A stretch of 64,000 nucleotides of DNA from Atrichornis clamosus (lineage: Eukaryota; Chordata; Aves; Passeriformes; Menuridae). How positions within the stretch are numbered: position 1 is the stretch's first letter; every line of letters begins with the position of its first letter. A program made the translations under genes and the position numbers. The DNA lies in assembly GCA_013400975.1 (NCBI GenBank), contig WBMZ01005509.1, positions 198,560 through 262,559 on the forward strand, in the 5' to 3' direction. Shown here piece after piece: positions 40,758-55,420 of the stretch. The notes under the pieces are model-generated. The model did not search any database. It was given only the letters and a program-made list of their open reading frames with translations, and was not told the origin of the DNA.

Positions 40758-43700
40758 TACTGCTTTTTTTGCTTCAGTGAGATTCATTCATTTAATTTTA
40801 ATTTCACTTTAACTGTTTTGATGTATAATCTTGCAGCTAAGAACTTTATCTTTCCTAGTGGGTCACTTAAACTTATAAATTTCATCAAGTGAGCAGCAAC
40901 AGAAATCTGCAAAGATATTCTCTGGGCTATGTTTAGTATCAAGAGAAATTTTTGACACAATGCACTCCTAGAAACTGCAAAACTGGAAGGGAATGTGAGC
41001 TCATTCTTGGACAAGGTTCAACTGCTGGAAAAGCAATTAATTTGCTTTGGCTGTGCTAATATAGGGGAATTAGAAAGTGTGACACAAGACAAATAGAAAT
41101 AATTAGTTCTCCAAAATGATGTTCTCATTAATATGGTTTGAACAGTAGAAATAAAAAACATTATTGTGGCATGTCTGCATTCTGTCCCTAGCCACAGGAG
41201 GTAGGAAAATACAAGATACAGCATTTTTTTCACCTTAGTAGTTTATATGGTGGCATTTATTTTTATTTTTAATTGTAGTTTTAAGGAAGGCAAACTGTGG
41301 ACCTGATCCTGTTATCTAAAACCTACTGTACTTGCATGAAGCATGAGGGATCCCTATGCTTCTTCCTCTGAAAAGATGAAGCTATAAATATAACTGACTA
41401 GGCTTTTCACAACAATACACTCCGGTCCCTAAATTGAAACTTTTATTTCAATATCATTCATTTAAATCCTATTTTACTACATGCAATACCCAAGGTATAA
41501 TGTGTTTATTCTGCAGCTTAAGCTTCTTTAGTAAAAGATTGCTCTAGCAAAAGAGTTTACAATATCCTCTCCAAATCCAACAACGTAATTTTCTTTTTCC
41601 ATAACATGAATATACATACATGCATCTGGCAAAGTACATAGAGGTGGATTTTCAGTTGCTCTCCTTAACCCTTACACCAGTACAAAGCAGGTTTTCTACA
41701 AGCAGTGAAAATCACTAGCTGGCACTCTTCACAAAAACAGGCTGCTAAGAACATTTGCTCACTTACACTCTATACTTAGCTTGTTGCAGGATTAAAGGTG
41801 ATGGAAGACTATGTGGCCCCCTTAAAATATTAAACTTTCCCCCACCCCTGCAGGTGATACACCTTCCAGCTGTTTACCAAGTTCCAGCTGGAGGCACCTC
41901 CCTTTGAGTTTTACTGTGTACATACCTTTTATCTGGAATCAGGTACTAAAGTGCAATGCCTTGATATAATTTATCTCTTATTTCAGGTAGGTGGCAAATC
42001 TACAGCATCTTACAGAAATAGAGATTTTTCTCTTTAAATACAAGGAGAGAAAATGTGGCCATGTCTTGACATTTTTTGAAAGTCGATTACTACAATTAAA
42101 AAATCCTTAAATGCAACTACTACAGAGGTTTAGCAAAATTACCCAATAAAATTTCTAGAACTCACACTGTAAGAATTAATTATAAAAAGAATTCTGTCTT
42201 TAGGGACATTATTGATAAGAGAAAAAGTTTAAATTCATGAAACCTTCCTATAATTCCCTATTCTTTAACAACGTGGGTATAATACATCCATGTTCCTAAT
42301 TTGCTAAGAATGTGTCAAATACATGGATTAATGAACATGATCCTTGCAAAATGCTGGGAAGTACCTGCTTCCTTGACCATCAATTCTGTTGCTAGTCAGC
42401 TGGTTTTAGCAAATTTTATTAAATGTGTTTGTCTTTAAAGATTTCTATTTAAACAAATATTAGACCTAGTACATCACACCCTATCTGCTAGACTTTTCTA
42501 GATTAGCCTTTCCTAAAAAGCTTTTAGCATTCAAATATTGTTCTCCCTTTGTTAGGATCTTATTCTCCCTCCACATTGCTAACTTCTTTCTCAGTTTGAC
42601 GTTTTTTGCTTCTTCCTCAACTTTCTGTTTTTATTTCTGAGGGCTGCAATCTTCCTCGCATTGTCTCTCACTCTGTACTTCGTATCTGAGTAGTCTAATC
42701 CATAAACTGAAATTCAGTCACCATATCCATGTTGACAATTGACACAGCCCTTTGTACTCCAGGTCTGTTCCCTTCTGTCTGACATAAAACCTCAGTCTGC
42801 TTTTCTGATCGTCTGTGTGAATGTGTCGCTGCTCTGACAATTTTAGTTTGAGAAAACAGAGCTGTTAATCATTCACCTCTTCAGATTCCTCCTCATCTTC
42901 CCCACTACTACTACTACTCTTAGTCACTACGAACTACTCTTTTAATCTTGTCTGTCAGTGAAGTTCAAAATCAAGGTATCCTGTTTGTTTGTAACTTCTG
43001 ACTCTTCATTACAACACAGTGTCTAAATTTATTCTCATAAAAAGTCTCTGCCCCTCATTCTCCTATCCCTCTTTCTAGCTATAAATTCACATGATGTTTC
43101 TCCTCATATCTTACCTACTAAAGTTTCTGTCTTGGTTGTATAAACAAATTTGTATGGCAAAAATATTTTCCTAGTCTGCTTCTTTGAATTGTCACTCTCT
43201 TCTAATTCCTTTACTGGCTCTTCCCTTTTGACAAGTAGAAACACAGTACTTGAAAGGTTTTGCCTTACCCTTCACCTTGTGCATTACTCCTTATCAAAAT
43301 GCTTCAAATTGAAGTGATACTTCCAAATAAGCATCCTCATAGTTTTGTCCCTATTGTTCTCTACAGCTAAGAAGACCCTCATGCAATGTTTACAAGAAAA
43401 ACTCACTACGACCCTTGAGGTCTGAAGCCTGGATTTGCAGGTGAGTCTCAGCAAGACCTGAAATCAGGAATGGTGCCTGAATCCATGACGTGATCAGAAT
43501 ACAGCTTCATGGACACATGTAACTTCCTGCATAAATCGAAGGCATTTACCGGCACAATCACTAACACCTCATAGCCGTACTCTCACTTCAATATTTGTGT
43601 AAAGTTTTAAGGGAAATTACATCACTTGATTATATTTATTTAATAACTTTTATTTACCTGGTCATGAATGGGACGGTAATTTCAATATTCAATCAAAAGA

Positions 43701-46700
43701 TTTAATAAATACTATTGCCCTATGGCTGGCGTTAAGATCAGCCTCTTAGAAGAAATACACTTTTTCACATAAAATATTGCTGTTGCCATAGCATACTTGG
43801 GGACAGATTTGCATTTGATGGCTCAGGTTTAATTAAATGTTACATCTTCTTTGTGTTTTTGACTGAAACATTGAAAGCACAGCGTGTAGTAATGCATGCC
43901 TGCTTTCAGCTCCTGAAGCACAGAAAGTTCACACTGGTTTATCTTCACTTCTATGAGAAAAAAGTATAGCAGGTATTGAGCCTGTATGTACACAAGGAAG
44001 CTGAAGAAAAAAAATTCCGTGGAGCTTTGGGTTAGGAAGCTGGCAGAACCTACATAACTTAAATAACCCTCTCCCCATTACTGTAGCTTCAGAGCTTTGA
44101 AATGTCTTTATGGAAGGCCTTTTGGCCAAACTCATTGTATTTGGCCATATTTATGTAGCTGTACCAGAATCTAGAATTTATGTCAGGTCTTTTTTACTGA
44201 ATACATAGCTGAATATATAGGGCCAACTTGGTATGTGAGGGGTAATCATATCAAATCAAGTAATAATCAAATAATGCTAGGCGGCTTATGTTGTTGTATT
44301 TCCAAAGCTTTGTCTAACAAAGAAAAGACTTGAAAAGCCTTAGACCAGGTGCACTTTGTCATTACGCTGATATTCACAGAGGTTAGCCAGCAGTCTGAGC
44401 AAGTGCAGAGCAAGCACAGCTGAGGTGCTACGTGTATTCTGTTAGCGTGGAGTTTTGGGACATAAATCCTGTCACTGATATTAAGTTGGTAAACTCCACC
44501 TAGTTTTCTGTATGTCTGTACAATGAGAAAGCATGAGGGAACATATAAAAGCAAGGGCAAAACATGAAGGGCAGAACAAAAATCTTAGCTCTTGTGAGAT
44601 TTAGGTTCAGTCACTGATATAGCACAGATTTCGGATATATCCGTGGTCCAGCTCCTTAGCCCCTCTATGATATAATTGATTTGTTCTGCATCACAGGAGT
44701 ATTTCCTGATGTGAAGATTAAATCCATTAAAGATTGCAAAGTTGTTCAGATATTACCATGATAAAATTTCTAGTATATTTCCAGTTACTCCTGGCATAGT
44801 TCAAAACAATTTATCTGAGACAACCACAAGGCTGCAAATTGAAATCAGTGACATAAATAAATAAATATCTGTTTACTAAAACTTACAATTCATGCAGAAA
44901 CATTATATTAAATTAAGTCCTCTGAAAATAAATAACCATGACTTAAGAAACCAATTTTGGGATAGCTAATTTTTGTAGATTTACAGAATTAGTGTTTTCT
45001 CATGAATAATCTGTCCTCAAACAGTTTCTCAGAACTATTATGCAGAAACATGCTTTCCTTCAGCTTAATGCCTAATTTTGTGTTCTGTTTTGATATACCT
45101 ATTTACACTAGCAATTGAAAAGAATTACTCTCAGTAAATAAATTCTGTTGAATGTCTGCTAAAGACCAGCTTTGCTTCTTTAGCCTCTTTTTTAAATATG
45201 ATTACTCTTGCAAGCTTCACAGCAAAATTGAATTATTTGTTTTAAATCCAAAAAAAGGAGGCAGCTATGAAAAGATTTTAATATTGGATGTACCAATAGA
45301 AGTAAAAGACATTCCAAAGAACAGAGCAAGTACTAGAATATGCTAAGACATACTAACAAAGTTCTGGGCTGCCATATCCAGGACCACTTTTCTGTTTGGC
45401 CAAAGGACTGCTATTTAGTCACACAGGGTAAATATTATCAGATCTTTTTGAAAGTCAGCAAGTTTGAGCTACCTTAAAAATAATAAAAAACCTACCAATT
45501 TTTCTCCATATCTCACTTTTTCCTATCTCAGTCAAATGCTATGTTATATACAAGCTAGTCCACAAATAACATGAGAGCAAGATCTAGAGAAGTTATCTCG
45601 TTAATGCTTGCATGTAAAAATGGTAGGAGTGCCACAGGCCTTCCTTTTTGAATTAATACATCAATAAATATATTTTAATTCAATATACGTAATAAGCTAT
45701 AAATGTGTATTTAAAATAACCCAAGTACATAATGCAATATATTCAAAGGCGTACTAAATGAGAAAAAAGGGGTTGATTCAACATCTGGTATGATTTGAGT
45801 CAGCCTTCCATACCCTGCATGACCCCCAGCTGCTGCTACAGAAAAGTCTGGATCTTCCAGAGGCATGATTATCCCCGTGCAGATGTCTCAGATGCACTGG
45901 AGCACCTAAAACAGCACTAGTCACCTACTTGTGGACAACCAAATAACTTTTTTAATAGTGTAAGAATTCATTTTAAGATTAGAATACCTTAACTTCTCTC
46001 TGAAAGCCTCGTTTCGGAGTTTCAGACATGCAGGGATAAGATAACAAACTGATTATGACCTTCCTTGGTAGATTAGCTCATGTAGTTTGCTTAGAGATTT
46101 TTTCTTCTTTGATGCACATGGTGGCTGATAGTCAAAAAGGGCCACTGAACAGGATGGCCACAGTTCATATTTAATGGTTTAGGTCTGATTGAACTTGAAA
46201 TTTGAGATTTGAAATCTAATCTGGATTTGATGCTTCCTTTTACCTACCCAAGGTGTAGTACCTTTCAGGAAGGAGACATGGATCTCTCTGTCTAATAGAT
46301 TTCCTCCTCTGTGTGCTAAATGGATAAAGTAACTTAATGGCTACTAGTCTGCATTAGTTCTTCAAAGAACAGTACTTTTAGAAGAATTGAAAATTATTAC
46401 TGTTATTTTGGAATAAGAGTTGTCTCCCTCGTGCTTCACACAAGTCATAAGGGAAGTGCATCTATTAGAAAAATCTCAAACCATAAATATTTTGACATCT
46501 GTTGATGGTGAGGTCTTAATGATTTAATAGAAGAATGCAACACTAATATTGTAAGCTGAAATTCCTTTATCTGGCTATAAAACATAAACATCAGGAATTT
46601 TTAAATCTTTGTAGTAGTTTAAGAAATTAATGCCAAGAAACAATCTTCTTTATGACACATCTTAATATGATGTGATGCCACTTTCCAGTACTTGTCTAAG

Positions 46701-49700
46701 ATGTAGTAGATATGGTTGAGGGAAAAAAAAAAAAGGAAAGAGAAAAAGGGACAGCTCTCTACACACCGTAGAGGCAAACACTGATAAACATCTTACAGCC
46801 AGTAGATCTAGATCCTCAACCACCCTCAGAATGCTTGGGATTATAGTTCAGCTGTGAATGAGCTAGAGATCCACTTTATTAATATCTATTTCATGACAGG
46901 ATACAGAAACACCATTCCACTGAAAAGATATTGTTTAAATCAATTTTTCATCCTGGTTTAGAAAAAACCATGTGTTTTAGTTTGTCTCTAAGAGGGAAAA
47001 TGTTATTTCTCTTTTAGCTGATGAAACTATGCTAGAAATGCATGTTTTACCTGCCTGTTCAGGTTTCAGTTTTCTTCTGAGGAAGAAGACAAAGGGAACA
47101 GAGTACTTATGGGAAACAAAAATACATAGGATGGTGGCTTGCAGTGCCAATCTTTTCCAGGTAGGAAGACAAGTGGGGTGACCTCAGAAGTGTATCAGAT
47201 AAGAATTCATCCATCCTATCCTTCCCTCTTTGAATAATATGAACATGTAGGATGAATGAAACTGAAAATCCAAACAATTCTATATAAAGTCTTAATAGCC
47301 TCTTTGGAGCACAATGTTGGTTTTTTAAAATATTCTTATTGTCCTGAATTTTCCCACTTGACTCTGTTCATACTTAGTCATTAATTTTAGATATAGTACC
47401 TTTAAAAGTGAACTAAAGTACCATGTTGGAAAAAAGTCTGATTGGTCAACCATTCATTTCAGTAGAAAAGTCAGGAACATATTTGATTTCCATCAACTTC
47501 ATATATATACAGCTATAAAATAAGACATAAATTGCAATAGATAGCAATTTCAAATAAAATGTGAACAATTTTATGTAAGAGTATAAGTGTTGAATGAGAG
47601 AGTTGAATGAGAACACATTGCCTTATATATGTAACTAACTGTATATTAACTCTATGCCCTGCCTTTGCTTTTTGGGTGATAGATAACAGGATTACGTACC
47701 TTGAAGTTTAAAGGTGTAGCTAACACTGACCTAAGAACACTATGAAACAATTGTCTATTTATAGGTTACTGCCTGCAATCAATACCACCTTCTGTTTAAG
47801 TTAATCAATGTTGTCTTTAATTGATTAGCTTGAGTTGAAAACCTGCCAAAGTGCTGACTCCTGGGCAGGGGCGTAGGGAACATACTTATTGCTGTTTGGT
47901 TTCCATGCATTGTAAGATAATTTCAGTATTTATCCATGGTCAATGAAATATGAAGCAAAATAAATCTTTAACGTCTGTTTCCTCATTGAGTATTCCAATA
48001 TAAACAGTAAAAGACAGATGAACTAGCAAGAAATGTTTTAAATGTCTACTATAGAATCTAGGTTTAAAAGCTAAACTATATTGGATAGTCTGCCAAGCCA
48101 AAAAAAATCAGTAAAACAAGTGTCTTTAAAACTTGTGAGCTGGTAAAGCTAGTAAAGCTTATTCTTCTTAGAGAAAATAACATAAAATTTTTAAATTAGT
48201 GTGCAGAGAGAGAGTCAAGCCCTTTCTAAAATGTATAAAAATTAGAGAACCTATTTTCAGAGATATATCTTCTGCAACAGTAATGAAATTCAAGGTGGTG
48301 CACACAGATTAATGTTGTTATTTATTATTATGTATATAATTTCATTGAAGTGAATAGCACTGTTCACATGAATAATAAGCGCATGACCCTGCCATTAATA
48401 CAAGGTGTTACACACTGAAGTCAAAAAGCAGCTGAAGTTTAAAGCACTAATCAGAAGGAAAATGAAGCATTATGTGTTACTGCAAATAGGAACAGTGTTG
48501 AACCAGCAAATATCTTATGAAAACTGAACAAAAATAAACCAGAATCGGGTGGACTAACCAAAAGCAGCTCCGTTAAATGTCACTGAGGGTTAGACACTAC
48601 ACTTCTAACAGTTTCTCCCCCTTAAGACCACCCCTGGATCCGAAAATAAATTTTCTCTTGCACATAAGAGAGACAAAAGAGAAGAGCACACAGAGAACAC
48701 GTTACCCTTCAGCTTCTAAAATTGAACATTGCATGTGTGTACGTTTTCACCAATGAATCAATTTGTTTGACGAAATCTGGAATGCAGAGAAGGATCAATA
48801 ACAAAACAGCAGACATCATTCCCCAGTGGGTCACTACAATGGCTTTGCTCCATTCTGTTGTCTTTCCCATATGTTTCTGGTACCTCAGATCACTACTCTT
48901 ACTTAGAGGTGCTAGAATAACTATAACTCTGCTCTCTCTAAGGAGAGCAGTCACATTATAGAGACAGTCCTGTCTTATGTCTGCATTTAACCAAAACTGT
49001 GGAGACTGAAACCAGTTGTCTTACTGACCTTTAGAAACCCTAAGAATGGAAAACTTAAGGCAAAAACCTGATAATCAGACAGGTAAAAAGAAAAATGCAA
49101 AATCTATCTATCAGAATGCTGAAAATCACTTTTCACAAGACATGGTATTTCACATAGGCAGACCTTCTTACTGTTTGTTGACTCCTAAGCTGAAAAAAAT
49201 AATTTTTATTGACAAATTAAGTGGAAATTATTAGGTTCTTTGTTTGTTGTGCTTTTTTTTAAATCTGGCCTAATGCAGGCTAAGTGGCCTAAAAATCACA
49301 GAAATGTTCATCTCCAAAAAAGTCAGTCCACTGTTTTGTCATTGCTGTTTCACAGAACCTTTTTATATTTCTATGGGTCTAGAATAGTCAGCTGTTTGTT
49401 TCCATAAACAGCCTAGCTAAGTAGCAGATGTTTCCTTGGGCAGTTATTCAACATATCTAGAAAAAAAATCCCTTTGCCTTCCAGGCTTCTGACAGCTTTG
49501 TTTCCAGCTCCTGACTTCTTTTCCCTGCTGAAATGTTCAACCTTTATAGCAGGCCTGTACAACAGGTGGGCCGTGGGTCTCTTGCAGTTTGAAAAACCAT
49601 TTGTTTGGCCCATCAGCTGCTGAGAAGCATCATGTACTGTTTGATTTGCCCAGCTGCCAGGAGGCAGCAACAAGATGTCCAGCAGAAAATGTATATCTCC

Positions 49701-49782
49701 TGGCTTGTCACCAATCCCTCGGAACGCGTGTGCCTCCTAGTCAGCCACCTGGTCAGCCAGCAGCCACATGGCTCCCGATCAT

Positions 49783-49796
49783 ACACACACACACAC
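49783..49796 (+). repeat. short (AC)7 dinucleotide repeat
   Basis: Seven AC units at the end of a GC-richer segment in the last DACH1 intron. Ordinary microsatellite. Confidence 0.8.
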
Positions 49797-49849
49797 ATTG
49801 CCTTGCAGGTCAAGGAAGTGACATATTAAGAAATATCTGGGATATTCAG

Positions 49850-52800
49850 AAGTAGTATTTGGAAGGGGGGTAGCTGAAACAGAGGTGGAAGGAAAATAAG
49901 AAAGCAACAATACAGGGGAAGCTGGAACAGTGTTGAACTGGGTCAACAGTGAAGAAGGAATCCTGGGAAAATGAAAATTTATCTTCATTTCTTAAATGAC
50001 CTGATACATCCATTTGAGACTTCTGGCTCTATACTAAACCAAAGCACCTTGCTAGAAGTTCCGTGCTATAATAAATGAGTAACAACAAATCCACAGTACT
50101 TACTAAGCAGTGATAAAAGTGGAATAACTGATGAGCAAGTGTCAATTGAATAAAAATGCAGAATTTACAAGTTGATATACATAGAGAGTTATTTAGCAAT
50201 TCCAACAGTTTCAATGAGGACAAAATGCAAGAAAAATCTTGGTAAAATGTATAAAGAATCAGGTGTTTTTCTTAAGTTTAATCAATTAATACTTTAGAGA
50301 ACATATGGCCATTGCTTTTCATGGCATTATACAGATGGATGACTTCGTCTTCAGGTAGCTACAGATGCAAATGGAATTGTTTTTGATTAAGGGGGACATG
50401 GAAAGGAACACAGAGAAATGCAGAGGTAGGAGATAGAAGCTCTGAGAGAACAATGCTGTTACTGAAAGGACTCTACAGATGAAAGAAATGGACTTGACAC
50501 TGGTCATCACAGTCAATATCATCAGCAAAATAACAAAAGAAAATATTAAAGAGAAGACATTTTAGTTAAATATGCTGCAAAGAGAACTGATGTCCCTAGA
50601 AAAGAAATAGATGTCCTGTCATTTGAGGATATTGAAAACTATTTTTAAAAAATCATTAGTTAATTTGAGAGTAGTATTGCACTGGAAAATGTATCCTATC
50701 TATGATTAGCAGCCAATAGTAATCTTCCCTAAGTCTACAAACATGAACTCATAAAAATATTCAAAATTTCCAGAAATTAGGACAAGAAGTCTGATGCGAT
50801 TGAAGTTGGAAATAAGGACAGAAAATGTGACTGGGGAAGTGACTGATAAAATACAAGATAGAAACACAGAAAACAGGGCACTGGAAGACATTGTGAAAGG
50901 GAATAAGTAATAAAAAACAATTGGCTGACAATAACTGAAACTGAAGTTGGGGGACTGAATTATTTGTATTAATAGACAAGAACAGAACCCAGTGGTTGAG
51001 AATAGAAGAAAAGAGGGGAGACAGAACACAGACAGGGCAAGAAAGTCATCTGAGGTTTCTTAGAGGGAGAAATCTTGACCAGTAACTGGCTATGTGGCAT
51101 ATAGATATTATGGGTCAATACCTGGAGACATCTGGATCTTGATTAGCAAGGATATTAGGCATAAGAAGTCAAAACTATGGAGGCTGGAATTATGACTGGA
51201 TATAAAAGGAAACTTGCATTGAAAGATGTGAGAAAAAAGGGGGCAAGAAAGAGATTATAAAATTTGAAAGTTGCTATTAGGACTGATAGCCCAGAAATGA
51301 GGAAGAACCATGAATAAGAAAGCTTGATGGAGCCACTGTTAGAAGTGATACATGTAGCAAGAAAAATGAAGAGAAGATTCTGTGCCCAAGAGCATGAAAT
51401 GTATCCCAAGATGTGTTTATCTCAACAAGTATCTGTTAAACTCCCATATCAAAATGGTCATTCCTTAGACAACAGAGTCATATTAAAGTATTACCATTTA
51501 TCAGTTACTTGTTTAGCTTCATAGCACTGTGAATCTAAAGATTCAATTTAATATGGTTTTCAGACGTGTCTCACAGTGAAACTTCTGACTTTGTAGTTCA
51601 TTTGTTAAGAAGAAAATCCTAGGAACTGGTTACCTCGGACATTAGTGAAGCAAAGCACTCAGCTGTTAGGAAATGCCAAAACTGGGATTTAATATATGAA
51701 AGAAATTGAGATAATAATTCACAGCTCTTCTGTAAAGCATGATGTCTAATGATGGAAGCATTACATATAAACCAGGTATTATATAAAGCAGGAGAACATA
51801 CACTGACCACTGAAGATGAAGAAAATGTTGGATAGACATCAATTTATTCACCTACATTCTTGTTCTCTGCACTGAATGAGACAGGGCACTGTGAAAAATA
51901 CAGTATCTAATCATATAATTAAAGATTGTATCATGACACATACACAAAGACAGTTGAACAAAGGTGCGGAAGACAACCTTAATTCTACCATTTCCTGATT
52001 TTGGAATGCTTGATGCTACAGCCTTGATAATGGCCTTTTCCAATAAAGTTTCTGATCTCATAAAAAATATCGTCACATATTTCCACACACTTTTGTCCAA
52101 GATTTATACATCAGAAATGGAACTGTGTGCAGTAGCTTCACAGAACTACCCAAAGTTCCTTTTCAATGTGGAAGTCCTTCAGATAGCCATCTTTCAAACA
52201 CAAATATAACAAGAAAGAATCAAGGACCATCATTTGCTGAGATTATTACATGGATTTTGCTTGTTGAAAATAGATTAAACAAGTTTCAAACCAATGCAGA
52301 AAACAATTTTAGGTTTCCAGGTAAATGACTGAAGTTGTATCTAAGCAACTTTTATTAACATGGAGGGCAGCTGCAGGGCAGCTTTCCCCTAATACTTGGG
52401 CAGCAAAATGCACACACTTGGTTCTTGCAATGGGCAAATTTAAATCATAATTTCTTTCTTCCTCTTCTTCATTAGCTTTCAAAGGCCTTACAAGGAACTT
52501 GATACAGGACTATGCAGTCAGGGTTGCAACAGGGTTGCTGTTGCTTTCCTTCTCTATTCCTGGATGTGTTTAACATCTCTATTTCCTGCCTTGTCCTTTC
52601 TGGGAGGGTAAAAAGACAGATGGCCCTGGAAGGTTTTGTATGCATGGTGGCTGAGTGGGTCTTTTTCTCACATCAGGAAAGCATAATCTGAAACCATTTA
52701 GGATTACACTTAACTGAATTGTTAATATGAGCCTACAGAAGAGGTTGAGAACTAAAGAAAGGCAAGAAGTTGGTGGGAAAGGGCTTAGAAGGCATAAGCT

Positions 52801-55420
52801 CGTTTTGCTAAGGAAAAGGAAGAGTAGATAACAGATACGTCTGGAGAATGGCTGATAATGTGCTAGAAGGAAAAATTATATTAGCAGCAGAATAAGGAAC
52901 TGAGGCATGAAATTTTGATCAATGGACAAGAAGAACAAAATTTGTGCTAAAGGAGAATGCATAACTGAGGAAAAAAATGATTGAGAATGCAGCAGGGTGG
53001 GAAAACTTTGAGAACAGGCAAAATGCACAGGGTCTCTTGAAACACAAACAGACATTGGGGAAAAAAACTCAATAGGCATGAGAATTCAGGGAACTGAGCA
53101 GGGTGAGACGACTTAAGAGAAAATAATGTAGCTGATTTCAGGAGCAGCTGGAATGATGGCTTGTAGAAGTTGGAAATTAATTGGAAGAAAGTAGAAAAGG
53201 TACAAGCTGAGGCAATTGCCAGCAAATTTAAAATAAATGGAAAAGACAAAAAAATAGTAGCATGAGAGAGGAAATACTTGATTATGCTTCCTGTTCTTAT
53301 CAGGAGAGCTCTGGCACAAAAGCAAAAACGCATTTGTTAGTGATTTGGGAAAAGGAATACATGACAGGAACGTGAGAAGGAAAGAAAGGTCTATGGGGAA
53401 GATGGAGCAGAACTAGAACAATTTTACAGGATTTTAGATAATGTGTAAAAGGAATTGTGCTTAAGTGGAATGAAGATGAAGCTAAAGGACTTGGAAGGGA
53501 AAGTACTGAGAGACAGAAAATTGGGAATGTGGGAATTATAGAAGGAAAGATAAAATAATAATGTAGGCAGGCAAATACATGGCAAGTAACCAGATGGAGA
53601 AATAAAAAATCAATGGAAATAAGAAAGTAAAAGTGGCAGTAAATGTCATTGTTCTAGCGCTTAGTAAGAGGTCTGATAACAAAACAGTATATACAAGTCA
53701 AACATTATCTTTGTATGGTACCTTTTTGTGTGGGATGAGGGGGTCTTGGGAAACCGGATTGGGAGCTAGGCATAGGCATCTAGTGAACCTACAATATGTA
53801 TGGAGAAGAGGATAATCTGCTTTATTATTATTTTAAACAGAAACAAAGAAAACATTTAAAACCAGTGTCTACACCAGTTCTTAATAACTTAGTATCTGTT
53901 TGTATCTCTTTAAGTACACCTGAGACCCATAATTGAATTATTTATTATGATTATTTGTTAACATTTTATGGATATTGCAGCAAACTGTTATCTACTCAGT
54001 ACTTAAAAAATTCATACCCAACCCTAAAATACTGTGCATTGCTTCTTTTTATAGTCCCGTACTCAAATTTCATTTTATTATCGTTCCCATTTTACAAAAG
54101 ACTTTACATGAACTAAAAGTGAATCTAAATGAGTGCTACACGACGAAAAAAATAGAACAGAACATACCCTGTTATTGACAAATGCAATTATCTTCTATGC
54201 TCAAATTAGTCCTATTCCTTACTCTTCAAAGTGATACTTAAAAATAGCAACATTAAATATAACTTCAAGTTGACAAGTATCCATTTATTTATAATAAATA
54301 GTAAACAAAATCTTTAGTTTTAATTATGATTTTCTTGCATAATATTTTCTTAAATGCTGAAATTACACTTTGTATTTCAATTATATCACTTCCCTACAGA
54401 GCACTGCAGCTTTCCTACCATTCTTTGCTTAGTTATAGAACTGCATAGCATGCTCAATACAGTAAACTGAAAAATGATTGTGGATAAAAAGACTGTTACC
54501 CCAGGCATGCTTCGATACTGAGACACAGTTATGTTTTTGAGAGGAATAAGAAACGTATAAATATTTCCCTAGTAAGAATTTTTTCCCCAGAGCCTGAAAG
54601 ATGCAAGAAGTGGTATTATATTCTTTATTATGGAATATATTGTATCTAGAATAATATTATATATAATTGTATATATTATTTCTTCTGCAGTGCATATTGG
54701 AGTACACACAGAAAGTATTGGAAAAAAGTTTCATCCATTGGAAAGCTTTTGTAGAGTTTTGCAGGTAAAGGACCCCATCTGTACTGAGCATGCTTTACTC
54801 CAGTGCTGCAGGAATGAAGTGATTCTTTCCATGCATTTCTTACTCCTCATTCCTCCCTACAGTTGCCATGCTAAATAAAACCAGAATACTCTCAATGCCT
54901 CCCTCCCTGATATCCAGGCAGATGAACAAGAAGAAATAGAAATGCACTGAAACCAGTAGGGAACATAAGCTTGATAGGGAGACAGGGGAAGCAGACACTA
55001 CAGATGGAGATGTGGTTTGCAACAGGGAAGGCTGGTAAGAGGGAATGTCAGTGCAGCTCTCGAAATGACTGGATAAGAGAAGGAGGCAACAGGAAGGGTC
55101 AGACAGAGCCAGGGGCTGGGGGTCACTGAGAGAGAAGGAGCTTGTAATTAAGGAAATAATCAGTGGCATGAAACCTAGTTCAGAAGAGAATGCTGGAGGA
55201 ATGGGAAGTTAGGAAAAAAGAATGTAATGTAATGCACAATGTAACGTAGAGCAAGGAAAAGAGTCAGATCAGCAACTGACAAAAGGTGGGATTGGAGGGA
55301 GGAGGAAGAAAGTAGGAGGAACCGGGACAGAGACACAAGGATACATAGTAAGGGGAACACCGAGAAAAGGGAGTTTATGGTGAAAGGAAATCCTCCTTCC
55401 AATATTGGAAGTGAACACAA
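49850..55420 (+). other. zone of repeated purine-rich blocks in the last DACH1 intron
   Basis: Blocks at about 49850-49975, 50380-50560, 50770-51330, 52740-53640 and 54890-55420 are strongly enriched in A and G on the plus strand, with words such as GGAAG, GAGA, AGGAAA and ACAGA. More balanced AT-rich DNA separates them. The DACH1 transcript would be pyrimidine-rich here, which explains several Ser/Phe/Leu-rich minus-strand ORFs of 70-128 codons; these are not genes. No clean period is visible. A decayed tandem repeat or strand-biased mutation are both possible origins. Confidence 0.6.

Noticed and set aside
52947..53333. 128-codon minus-strand ORF rich in Phe, Leu and Ser
   Set aside because: It lies in a purine-rich plus-strand block, and a pyrimidine-rich reading strand has few stop codons. 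The hydrophobic look comes from composition.
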